Positions 1-10,589 of a stretch of DNA of 64,000 nucleotides are shown piece after piece. The notes under the pieces were generated by a model. That model was not told the DNA's origin, made no database searches, and saw only the letters and a list, made by a program, of their open reading frames with translations. The number at the start of each line of letters is the position of its first letter. Position 1 is the stretch's first letter. The position numbers and the translations under genes are program-made. The stretch is from Cenococcum geophilum 1.58 (lineage: Eukaryota > Ascomycota > Dothideomycetes > Gloniales > Gloniaceae), in NCBI GenBank assembly GCA_001692895.1, contig KV748211.1, positions 558,001 through 622,000 on the forward strand. Reading direction: 5' to 3'.

Positions 1-2461
1 CATCGAACGATGTGCACGTTTTCTACCAACCAACCCCAAAAATTCCAGCCTGTTCGTGATGCATTGGTAGGGATGTGTCAAGATGCTCTTCAATCGGCTC
101 AAGCAGCACATTCGCCTCCAGTGAACATCACAACACCGATCCCAGATAGGCCAGCTTTGACCAATAGCTCATCCCAAAGCAGTATCATTCTCACACCTAG
201 TAGCTCAACACCTCGTTCAGTCATTCACCAACAACCCACTAGCATGTCCTCAGGCTCTTCAATCCTGCATCGTAACATTTCTGTGCCTCAAACACCTTCT
301 GTATCACCAACACAGTTATTACAGGGTGACACCGACGCTTACCAAAATACTCTTCGAAGCTGCCGGGACCAGCCCGAGGCAAAATTGATCGTATGTGGCA
401 TGCACAGGCGCAACTCTGGAGGTGTATACGAAGACTTTGAAGGAACTTTCGTAGTTCCTCAGGACACTGAGGTCAATGACATACCTGAATTTATTCGCAC
501 CCAAAGTAAGTCAAGCAAACAGCTAGTGGAAAGCTCAACTACTAAATCTGTAACTGTAAGACGTCGGTTTCTTGAAGGAGTACACTATTGGGCCTTGTGA
601 ATATAGGGCGGACATTGCTTTTCTTGGCGAAAGCTCTGTTATCAGCAAGACTCGTTCTGACTATGAAACATCAACTATTGAAGTGGTTGCTGGAGCGCCA
701 TCGTTCAACGTTTCCAGAGGTTTGAGAATCAACAGAAAGCAACGATTTGCCGAATTTTTCAGCAAGCTCTACCCCGATACCTCTAATCCGAGCCTTGAAG
801 GCGGAGAGTCCTCTTTGCGTCGTCCTACCAACAATACTATTCGATTTGGTCCAAACCGCAATTCGCGGTGCTTGCGTATTTCTTTTATGAGGACTGTTCG
901 AATCCCGCAAGATGGGAAAGATCACAAGCTTCCACCAGGCCTTGGCAAATTTCCCCTTTTCAGCGTAAAGGACTTCGAAAGAAAACTCCCCAGAGAAATG
1001 ATCTCCAAAGGGGGTATATTCTTTCCAATGTATCGTATGTCAACCCTCTGAACACCCAACCTGTTGAAAGGCACTGGAATTAATCAGACCCCCACAGAAC
1101 GAGAGGCGATGTGGGTCATGTTTGACTGTCCAAAAGATCAACATTATGTCATCCGACCGTTTGTTGGTGGTGTTAACGGCATATCAGGAGAACCAATGAT
1201 TGGAGATATGCTCTCACTGATGCGGCGCTTCAACAGAGTCACGCAGGAACAAGATTATGTTGTTGTACCTGAACAGCCGTGGTTAGATGGAATTGCGATC
1301 TCTCCGGGCAAAGTTGCCCAATTTGTAGCAACTGCCGTCAAAGGTACTGACGACAGTGGAGGCAGATTCGACAGGTCTCGAGCACCACAAGCACCAATGT
1401 CTCAGTCCTTTGGGCCGAGATCGATCGAGTATGAAGTGACTAAGAGAGATGTAGTGGGTGGCTTTCAGCTTCAAATCATTCCCCAATACAATACGACTCG
1501 AATGTCATTCTCGAACGAGCAGGATGTTTGCTTTATTGGCGAGACTTCAGAGTCTGCACAACCAATACGCCACGTAAACGCAAGCAAGTACGACGTGTTA
1601 AAGAATTCAATCGATCTTGGGCTTGAGGTGGGAACTAAGGTATATGTCAAGGACGTCGGAGAAACTCGAAAGGCACCTAGAACGAAGGTTGTTCGGGACA
1701 TGTGGGATGAGATTGCAGAAGCACAACTCTACGCCCAGGAAATCAAGATAGAAATACACTATCTAGAAACGCAGAGACCACCCGTTCCTCAGAGCGAAGT
1801 CATTGTTACTGAAGTCGGCGGACAGGAAATTGAACTTGAGGTAAATTCGTCCTTATTTCTTCTAAACGGACTAACAAGAAGACAGATAGAAGGTAACTCA
1901 ACCTCTATGGCTTTGCGTGACCTACTTTACAGAAGCTTTCCTGTTACAAAGGACGACTCGTATGGTATTCTCATAGCCGGAGCCGTAAGTAATCAGCCAG
2001 CAGCTATGATAGAAGCTGGCACTGTGTTCGACTTTCTTCTCCTTAAGCGATTCATTTCTGAAGACGCAGCGGAAATGACCGTGAACAATAAGAAGTGTTA
2101 TCAAGCAACATGGGTACGTACCTCTTTGTAACGCAAGAAAATTAGCTGAAGTGTACCCCAGGGGCCACGTAGACTTACGACATCCTGGGAACACCTTTAT
2201 TGGATCAAGCTACCGGGTGCACGCAATAAGAATGGCGGCTTTCCTCTTTTCGGCGAACAGATCCTATATATGGATCGTGAGCGTTTGTTTCCCATGGAAC
2301 ATCACATTATCCCTGCCAAGAATTTGAACAAAAACTTCATTACAGTAATTCGCAAATACGACGAACGACCGTTAGCAGATCTCCGTGCGCTTATGGGCCT
2401 GGAACAATACAGCTCGACTTTGGGGCCAATCAAAATGTTGTGGATTTGGCAGGAAACAAGC

Positions 2462-2796
2462 TACCAGATATTTGTAAAAACGCTTACTGGCAGGACGATT
2501 ACACTCGAAGTCGAGGCCAGCTGCAGCATTGGTACCATTAAGGCCAAAATCCAAGATAAGGAAGAAATCCCGCCCGATCAGCAACGGCTTATATTTAAGG
2601 GTAGGCAACTCGAGGACGGTATGACTCTCTTCCTATTACTTGTGAAAACTAGCTAATGGTTCCTAAGAGAGATATATCATTCAATATGACATTCAAAGGG
2701 TAACTTATAATGCACTTGTTCTCACGTATAGCCTGTCCGCTAAGACATATTTCTTAGGAAGCCACTCTTCACCTGGTTCTCCGTCTTAGAGGGGGA
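2462..2796 (+). other. Ubiquitin unit spread over three exons
   Basis: The first exon reads [20 protein letters not shown] and continues through [17 protein letters not shown]. The second exon (2,668-2,699) supplies the YDIQR region, and the third (from 2,758) gives ATLHLVLRLRGG, the canonical ubiquitin C terminus ending near 2,796. Compared with canonical ubiquitin the copy has several substitutions (for example YDIQR for YNIQK, and Cys-Ser after EVEAS), and it continues straight into QPPVSVRLSDGKTF, so the GG is not followed by a stop. This is a divergent domain within a longer protein rather than a polyubiquitin gene. Donor GT 2,619 / acceptor AG 2,667 and donor GT 2,700 / acceptor AG 2,757 were chosen because they restore the ubiquitin frame. 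Confidence 0.8.
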
Positions 2797-3514
2797 CAAC
2801 CTCCAGTGTCAGTGCGCCTATCCGATGGAAAGACATTTGATGTCGCTATCGGAACCAACTTCACAGTATCCTGGTTAAAAGAGGAAATTCGCGCAAAAGC
2901 TGCCATTGCTGTCGATGAACAGGTCCTCATATGGAATAACACTATCCTTAAAGATGGCAAGAATGCACTAGTAAATTTTGACGCTCGAAGTTAACGCAGC
3001 ACAGGTCGTTTACCCAAGAACATTTTCGAACATACTGTCTACGTGGACCTTCGAGCCATCTCACCACTATCCCTTGCTGCCGGCGGAAACATCACGCAGT
3101 CCATAGCAGAAGATCACAATGACCCAAGAATGTGGGACGTTTCTTGCGCCAAGCTCCTCAACATCCAGATCATTAACGCCGCCCACTTTGAAGATGTCAC
3201 CGGGTTGTTGACACCTGCTACCCCTGTGGATGCCAGAATGTACCGTGATCTAAAAATGCCTTATTTCGAGATCTATAATGAGAGTCCGTCGAGCGTGGGC
3301 GTTGGAAATACAACCTGGCGTAGCGTGACAGCCGCTCTGGGTTCTGCGCAGGATAGCAATGTGTTGACGTATGATCCTAATAATCCACCAAGGTGCTCCA
3401 AATACAACGTGGACTGCTCTAACCTAGCCGATCAATTGTAAGTTATACCCTCTGGCTTATCTTATTCCACTCTTTATAGAGTTTATTCTCTGCCTGTTAT
3501 GAAAGTACCAAGCT

Positions 3515-3775
3515 AAGCACCTCAAATCCAGCGCCCGCCCCTGCCAACACCTTTTCTGCGACTCTTGCTGGGCAGAATACCGGAACAGACGCAACACCTC
3601 GACATGTCCGGATTGTTCGCGGCGAATTGACAGAATGATCCGGATCTTTAGTCCTGAAGTCCCGGTAAGAGCTAGTATGGATCATGATTCCGCTAAGAAT
3701 CCAGTTGTGTTGTTGCAGGATTTGGGCGGGGCGGAGCTGCCGAGGTTTAGGAGTATTCAGGAGGCTAAGGAATAA
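3515..3775 (+). other. C-terminal RING-type zinc-binding exon
   Basis: The frame reads PCQHLFCDSCWAEYRN, then CPDC and a polar tail to a TAA at 3,773-3,775. The C-x-H-x2-C-x2-C spacing followed by C-x2-C is the second half of a RING (E3 ubiquitin ligase-type) finger. The first Cys pair should lie near 3,495-3,510, but there TGCCTGTTATGA gives a stop in this frame and the neighbouring frame does not connect, so a small deletion or unresolved splice is likely. This end fits the ubiquitin-linked architecture upstream. Confidence 0.65.
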
Positions 3776-3979
3776 GTGGGTGGAGTAGGGCTTGGTGCTC
3801 GTGAGAGATAAGGGGTGGATTTGTATTGGAAACAATTGGGGATTTGATGGTTTAGTGAGTTGCTGAACTATATCTCGTGTTTACTATATTAGTGACCTAT
3901 GTTTTATATTTCGGCAAATGACAGCTATGTCCCCTAAAATATTAATTCCGACCCGTATGTCATCTATATTAATTTTTAG
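3776..3979. other. Intergenic, no gene seen
   Basis: No coding frame or RNA gene is recognisable. A GT...AG pair at 3,955-3,979 would make a 25-bp intron, too short to trust. Confidence 0.5.
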
Positions 3980-4437
3980 GACCGCCATGCCACCCTAAAC
4001 CTCTACGTGTTATCACATGTTACTGATGGTGACGCAACCAACAATGTCCAACGGGAACTATCTGTCCTCTCTACGTTGGCAGGAGAAGCTTCAGAACGGC
4101 TGGGTATTATGGACAGCGTCCCCAGGAAGCCTCAGCCCGTGGTATAAACCGTAAAAGAAGCTGACTGGCTCTATTACGAAGGATCTTTTACGGCACACGC
4201 ACTCCATAACGTTCTCGAAAAGACCCAAACGGAGATAGCGCAGAGGAGTGAAGAGCTAGAATACCTAGGCTTCTATAACTTGTACCCTTGCAATGTTACA
4301 TTTAACATAACTAATGGCTGAAATCTGCCTTAGGCGACATCACCGTCCTCATACGACAGAAATGGGCCATTATGAAGGAGCATATCCGGGACGTAAAGTC
4401 GTGGAAAAAACTCCTCTCTAACATGGTGGTCATAATC
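3980..4437 (+). pseudogene. Gene fragment of unknown function split by the copia element
   Basis: A frame from about 3,980 to 4,281 has coherent, low-bias protein sequence (for example ELSVLSTLAGEASERLGIMD and EIAQRSEELEYLGF) broken by one TAA, at the position VV*TVKEADWLYYE, that would be CAA before a C-to-T change. Reading resumes in another frame at about 4,333 (GDITVLIRQKWAIMKEHIRD, then SWKKLLSNMV). A GT-AG pair at 4,282-4,333 could be an intron but does not join the frames cleanly, so an indel is possible. The frame stops at the TSD of the copia element and continues after it (9,766-about 9,820: LKLETFKKEDFTNRLGIYL). I do not recognise the family. It is helix-rich and hydrophilic, with no obvious motif. 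Confidence 0.5.
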
Positions 4438-4697
4438 TGTCGACCTGAATCGAAGTTCCTTACTACCATCGTAATACTGTCTGACGACCTAGATCGTCTA
4501 GACGAACTATGTCTCAGTTGTCTCGTATCTTGAGCTCGTATGTCTCATCGAACGTCTCATTACCTGTTTCTCTTAACTATGACCTACTACATGACGACGT
4601 CGTCGTTATTATATTTGGACCTACCTGATATATAAAAGAGAGCTTCTAGAGCCCTCTTTAATAAACAGAGTTCTCATTCCTGATCGTCCGTTCAACA
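4438..4697 (+). repeat. 5' LTR of copia element
   Basis: It begins TGTCGACC and ends TTCAACA. It is the less mutated copy: it keeps CA, TG and CG dinucleotides that are TA in the 3' copy (for example TCTCAGTTG here against TCTTAGTTA there). It contains a TATATAAAAGAGAG stretch (about 4,629-4,642) that is a plausible promoter TATA region. Confidence 0.93.
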
Positions 4698-4999
4698 GTT
4701 ATAAGCCCGGGCCGTTTACTGCATTATCTTTAATTCCAAAGCCTTTATTCCCATTAATTTAATTATTATCTTAATTATAGACAACTACCCACAATAACTT
4801 CTCAACAAGAAACCCCTCCCGTTATTATATCATCCGTTATCCTTACAAGCCTAAACAACTGGGACGAATAAATTAAGGTTATTAAGTTAAAAGCAAATAA
4901 CAATCGTCTCTAGAAGTATATTGACCCATTAACACCTAAGACCGATCTGCTATAGCTTAAAGAACCTATTTATGCCTCACCCAAGGATACTAATAGCTG

Positions 5000-7900
5000 G
5001 GGGAAGATGAAGCTTGCGGACCTAGATAAGGAGGAGAAAAAGGAGCTCCGTATACTTAAAGCCGACTATAGGGACAATATAAAGCTATACAGAAAACAGC
5101 TGTTAGCTCTTAATATATTACGCAGCCACATCCTAAGCTCTATCTTACATACCTACCTTATCTACACGTTTAAATGTACCACCACCTATAACGTCTTAGT
5201 ATTTCTTAAGAAGAGAATTACTCCAACTAACTACGCCTAAAAGCTTTAAATAGCCACTTAATATATAAGGCTTAAGAAGGCGCCTCGGAACTAGAACTTT
5301 AAGGTCTAGTTATAAGAGTAGGAGAAGGTATACACTAAGTGTAAGGAGTAAGCTCTACCTAAGGTAGATAGTAATCGTTTAGTAAAAGATTTTATATATA
5401 TAGTTAAATTAATTACACTAAGCTAGTTAGAATATTGGAAGAATAAGCTTAATAAGCATAAGTAGGAGAAGAAGACGCTTTCTACCTTTTTTAAACTGGT
5501 TAAAATATACTAAAACTACCGTTGTACAAACCTTGCCTAGAAGGGCAAAACCCCATAAGGAGGATCCTTTAGAGTTACCTTTAAAGACAAGTCACCAAAT
5601 TTAAAGCCTAAATTAAAACCTTAATCGTTAGCAGATAAGCAGAAGAAGGAAAGGCGACTACCGCTAGAGTGCCTATACGGAAAACGTTACTATTTTAATA
5701 AGTACTGGTATATTATGGAGTTAATTTCTTACCCATTATAGTTTAAACCAAGTAACGAAATTTAGAAGAAGGTAGATAAGAAGATTGCTAATATAATACC
5801 TAAAATTAAGGCTTATATTAAGCAAATCAAAAAGGATAATTAAGCTAATAAGAAGGACAATCGAGCTAATAAAAAGCTAAAAGATAGCAACTAGTAGAGC
5901 TCTTAAGAGCCCTATAGAAACTTTACAGTTTATTATATAGGATCCAACAACACAGCTTCTAATTACGAGCTTCGCGATAGTATAATTCTTAACTCAGAAA
6001 CTAGCCTATACGTCTTTAACGATAGAGCTAGGTTTATCAGCAATATTAAGCCTATATTAGAACGCGTCTACACAGGCTCGTATATAGAAGAAATCGTAGG
6101 CTATAGTATAGCTGCAGTTACAATTAATAACCTAAAGGGGAAGAGATAGATACAGCTCTTAGAAGCAGCCTTTATACTAGGCTTCTATACTAACTTAATA
6201 TATCTTAATAAGCTTAATAATAAGGAAGTCTATTAAAACAATAAAGAGAATACTTTCTTCTATGGCGACGATAAGACGTACACCTACTATAGCCGCCACT
6301 ATGGTTAAAACACTATTAAATATAATAAGCCAAAAAGTGACTTACCTAAGGCTTTATTTGCGACTTAATTAAAGCCAATAAAGCATTTATTAAAGCCTCT
6401 ACTAAATTAGGCAGAAGGCCATATATAGCACTAGTGATTGGGCTATATAGGAAAAGACATAATTAAGTAACTACCTTAGTTAGTAACGGGCGCGATTATA
6501 AAAGGCCCAATAACGGTAAAATATAAATTATATAGAGTAAGTAAAGCTTATAAGGTAGTATCTAGAAGACCTCTAACTTAGTTACTAGTTCCTTTCTATA
6601 AAATCTACCTTAATTTAATACCCGGAATAGTCGCATTTAATAGTAATAAGTACGCGGTATACTTCCTTAATAACGCGACACGAATAAATAAGGTAAAGAC
6701 GATGGCTAAAAAGTCATCCCTTACCTAAATTGTTATTAAATATTATAATATTATCGAACGACAATATGGCTTTAAGGTAGCCATTATCTACATAGATAAA
6801 GAGACGTCTCTTATAGGCGAATTTAAGGAATAGGCAGCTAAATGAGGAATTAGTTTTAAAAGATTAGCACCTAATACTTAATTACAAAACGGTCCAGCAG
6901 AACGATCTAGGGGGGTAATTATATAGAAGGCTTAGTGTATAAAAATTAAGGCCTATCTACTAGAAGAGCTATATCCTAAAGTCTATAAAGCAGCTACCTA
7001 TCTACTTAATTAAACGCCTAGTAGAAGACTTAGGTGGTAAATACCTTTTAAAAGAATCCAGTTAGCTATAGGTATATTACCACTAAAGCTAAATATAGGC
7101 CACCTACGAGTCTACGGCTATAGGGCCTACCCTTTTAAATATAATATTCTACGCCTAAATAAGCTCGCGCTAAGGGCCCATATAGGATATCTGGTAGGGT
7201 ATAATTTAATAAATATATTCCAAATCTATATTCCTAGTTAGAAAAAGGTTATTAAAACAAAAGATATAAAGTTTAATAAGCGGTTACTCTATAATAACTT
7301 ATGGCTAGATCTAGCGAATATACTCCAAGTTAGAACTAACCAAATATTAGAAATTATTAATGTCTATTAAATATAGGATCTCTAAGACGAATTAGAATCG
7401 TCGTTTAACAAAAGCAATAAGACTTAAGACGAGATTCAAGTTAATACTAAAGGGAGATAATAGGTAAAATCTAGTGGAAATAAGGAAGAGCCTAATATTA
7501 AGAGTAGTAAGCAATAAGATTTAAGCTCTAAAGATAACTTAGCTCTAAGGCTTCCTACCCTAGACGAGATACTAGAACCTAACTCACTAGAGCCTCTACC
7601 ACCGTCCTTAAACACCTTAGCAAAGAAGCCGCACTATATTATAGTTCCGACTAATAAAGCTAAGCTAAAAAAGAAGATTAATGGCGATATAGGAAAGTAA
7701 AACGTGGTTAAAGGAAAGAGACTTAAAGGACGATTAAAGATCTATATAGGCTTTCTTACTAACGTTACTAACTAGAGCCTTTTAGCTTAAAGATCAGCCT
7801 TTAATATAGGGCTCACATTTTATAAAAAGCTGACCTGTAATTAGTTCCTACCGCCGCCTAGGAATTAAAAGGAGCTTTAAAGATATTAATATAAGGAAGA

Positions 7901-9480
7901 GTTCGCGGCTACTGCCTAAAAGGAATATTTTAAGTCGTTAACAAGACAATTTATACTAAAACAGTGCCTGTTATCTAGGTATTTATATATAAAACTAATA
8001 TTAACAGATATATAATGAGGTTTAAAGCTCGTCTTTACGTATAAGGTAATTTATTAAAGTTAGTATATAAGGACACCTATGCCGCAACTTTAGTAGCAAG
8101 ATCGTTCAGAGCCTTAATGGCTATTATCGCAATATTTAACCTGGACTGCTAGTAAGGCGACGCTATTAATACATTTATAAACAGTGTAATTAACAAGATT
8201 ATATACGTTAAGTATCTAAATGGATTTTTAATTAAGGGTAAGTGCCTACTTCTCTAAAGAGCCCTCTATAGATTAAGGCGATTACCTTTACTATAGCACA
8301 GTGACTTAATAGCAACGCTAAAAAAGGAAGGCTTAAAGCTAGTAGCGGAGGAGCCTTGCCTATATTATAACGATTAGCTAATAATCTTCTTCTACGTTAA
8401 CAATATTATAGCTACATTTAGGAAGAAAGATCTACTTAAGCTTTAAACCTTTAAGGAGCACCTTATAAGAAAGTATAAGATAAAGGACCTAGGTAACCTT
8501 ACTTAGTTCTTAGGAATTTAAATTATCTATAATAGAAAGAATAGGAAGCTCTAGCTTAGCTAGAATTCCTATATTAATAAAATTACAATAAGCTTTAAAG
8601 TTAAAGATTATCGTAAGATATATACACTAATAGGTATTAAGGAACTCAAGCCTAATCTAGAGTAAGCCTCTAAGTAGGATACCTAGGCCTATTAGAGGAA
8701 AGTCGGATCTATACTCTATATAGCCAATATTACTTATTTAGATATAGCGAGAATAGCAAGTAAGCTATTAGAATTTTTATAAAATCCGTTACTAATTTAT
8801 AACGCAGCTACTATAAGGGTAATTACCTACCTTAATTAAACCAAGACTCTTATAATTAAGTACTTAAAGGAGAATGTAATAAACCAGATCTTCGCAAAGG
8901 TAAATAATACGTTATTTAGTAATAATCTAGTAAGCAGAAAGAGTATAAAAGACTATTTATTTACCTTATTTAGGGGACTAATTAACTAGCAATCTACAAA
9001 GTAAAAGTTAGTAATAAAATTAAGCACAAAAGCAGAGCTTTTAGCCCTATCGCATGCAGCTACTAAATTAATTTAGTAGCAGCAATTCTTTAAAAAAAAT
9101 TAGATTTAACCCTAATAAGAAGCAAACGATATATTGCGACAACCTATAAACTATTTAACTACTAACTAAAAGCAACGCGGAGCTTAACACTAAGCTTTAA
9201 CATATTAATATCTATTACTACTAGCTCCGCCAGGAAGTTTATAAAGAAAGCATTAATATTAAATAGGTGCCTACTGCGGATATAATAGTAGATGGCCTAA
9301 TAAAGGCTCTGCCTTATTAAAAGCATAAGGCGTTTATTTAGCAATTAAACCTCGTTAATATTAAGGATCTAATTTAATTTAATTTAAATAATATTTAGGC
9401 AAGGTAAATATATAAAGGATTTCCTTTAACTTAACACTAAATTGCTATTATAACTTTTTAGTATTTCAACAGCAGCCTAG
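5000..9480 (+). pseudogene. Copia gag-pol polyprotein remnant
   Basis: Reading through RIP stops, the order is: gag-like region with a short open frame at 5,007-5,240; a protease-like segment near 5,965-6,040; an integrase zinc region and core about 6,380-7,300, including YRVSKAYKVVSR and LIPGIVAFNSNKYAVYFLNN; reverse transcriptase about 7,900-8,560 with NINRYIMRFKARLYV and then FFYVNNII at 8,387-8,410; and RNase H about 9,010-9,340 with LSTKAELLALSHAATKLI and the C-terminal PTADIIVDGL. Integrase before reverse transcriptase is diagnostic of Ty1/copia. The catalytic YVDD is YVNN (TAC GTT AAC AAT, 8,393-8,404), as expected from G-to-A changes in both Asp codons. Many Gln codons are TAG and Trp codons are stops. 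Confidence 0.88.
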
Positions 9481-9505
9481 AAGGCTCTGTATAGTTAGGG
9501 GGGTA

Positions 9506-9765
9506 TATTAACCTAAATTAAAGTTCCTTACTACTATTGTAATACTATCTAACGACCTAGATCGTCTATATAAACTATATCTTAGTTATCTCGTATCTTA
9601 AGCTTATATATCTTATTAAACGTCTTATTACCTATTTCTCTTAACTATAACCTACTACATAACGACGTTATTATTATTATATTTAGACTTACCTAATATA
9701 TAAAAGAGAGCTTCTAAAGCCCTCTTTAATAAACAGAGTTCTTATTCCTAATCGTCCATTTAATA
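9506..9765 (+). repeat. 3' LTR of copia element
   Basis: It begins TATTAACC and ends TTTAATA, the RIP-changed equivalents of TGTCGACC and TTCAACA. It has exactly the same length (260 bp) as the 5' copy, and differences are almost all transitions. Confidence 0.92.
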
Positions 9766-9770
9766 TAATC

Positions 9771-10584
9771 CTTAAATTAGAAACGTTTAAGAAAGAAGAC
9801 TTTACTAATCGACTAGGTATATACCTTTGAATTGCAGACTTAGTTACACTGTAGTTAAACAAATTCATTATACAATAAAGGGGCAGAAGCTTAACGGATA
9901 GAGTTTTTAAAGACTAGCTCTAGCATCGCTTCTTTAGCAATCCTGTAGTGCGCCATAGATACAGAATACATAAAGACTAATATATTTGATAGTTATATAG
10001 TTTTAATTAAAAGGCAGTTTTATAAAAAGCTTATAGCTTATTAGGTAGGGATCTTATAACTATATATTAGCTCAACCAGTTAAGGATCTATTCGGTAACG
10101 TTATTCTTTACGCTACTACTAGGAACGTACTTTTTAGAGCCGAAAACCCAGTTTCTTTAAAGGAATACTAAAAGTAGAATATAAATAAAACATATAAATA
10201 ACTAACTTTACCCACATACGGTACTGTGCAGTACTATAACTTACGTAACTATCTATAACGTATGTTATAAGGTTTTAGCCAATACCTAGTTTTGACCAAA
10301 CTAGCGTACCGCCTAGTATTGACTATCTAGCTAATCCTCGGTCAGCCGAGAAATCACGTATTTAGCTAGCCACCTAGGTTAGATTTAAGGATCTCCACAG
10401 CGCCACTAGCGCCGAGCTGTAGAGAGACGCCACCCGCTAATTAAGCCGCTGATCGACGCCGACCATAGGGTAATTAGGGCCATTAGGGCCCTATATATAT
10501 ATAAAAAAGGCCCTCCCTACCTAATCCTTAATCGCGGCAGCACGTCTGCTATTATACCTACTATATAAAATAGCGCTAACTAAC
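9771..10584. other. RIP-affected region without a recognised gene
   Basis: The first approximately 50 bp continue the gene fragment cut by the copia element. The rest shows no recognisable frame. Around 10,470-10,505 there is a GGGCC-rich stretch (ATTAGGGCCATTAGGGCCC) next to a TATATATATATAAAA tract, which could be the promoter of the recombinase gene that follows. Confidence 0.35.
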
Positions 10585-10589
10585 TACGT

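Larger units (their letters stand above)
1..3775 (+). pseudogene. Multi-exon ubiquitin / ubiquitin-like / RING-finger gene, probably decaying
   Basis: Several exons read on the plus strand. Splice sites join reading frames well at introns 506-560, 1,035-1,097 (joins ...MYQREAMW), 2,619-2,667 and 2,700-2,757; a further short intron near 2,118-2,161 is less clear. The N-terminal part (10-505) is Ser/Thr/Pro-rich. The middle (561-2,117) matches, from memory, a conserved fungal domain found in ubiquitin-like proteins (LPPGLGKFPLF, KGGIFFPMY, GGVNGISGEPM). Then come one ubiquitin unit, a second beta-grasp domain, a conserved stretch (FEDVTGLLTPATPVDA) and a C-terminal RING. A ubiquitin-linked role is inferred; the exact function is unknown. 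Lesions: an apparent one-base frameshift near 2,230, an in-frame TAA at 2,992-2,994, and a frame break near 3,497-3,520 where the first RING cysteines should be. The gene may start left of the window. Either a pseudogene or an allele with sequence errors. Confidence 0.7.
4438..9765 (+). mobile_element. Complete Ty1/copia LTR retrotransposon, RIP-mutated
   Basis: Two 260-bp LTRs (4,438-4,697 and 9,506-9,765) bound an internal region with copia-type domain order on the plus strand. The 5-bp sequence TAATC occurs at 4,433-4,437 and 9,766-9,770, a perfect TSD. A G-rich polypurine tract (GTTAGGGGGGTA) lies just before the 3' LTR. The internal frame is full of TAG and TAA codons, so the element is dead. 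It landed inside a gene fragment. Confidence 0.93.

Noticed and set aside
3955-3979. 25-bp intron before the split gene fragment
   Set aside because: Too short for a spliceosomal intron in filamentous fungi and no coding exon is visible upstream.
5007-5240. Independent small gene in the copia internal region
   Set aside because: It is a short surviving stretch of the gag frame between RIP stops.
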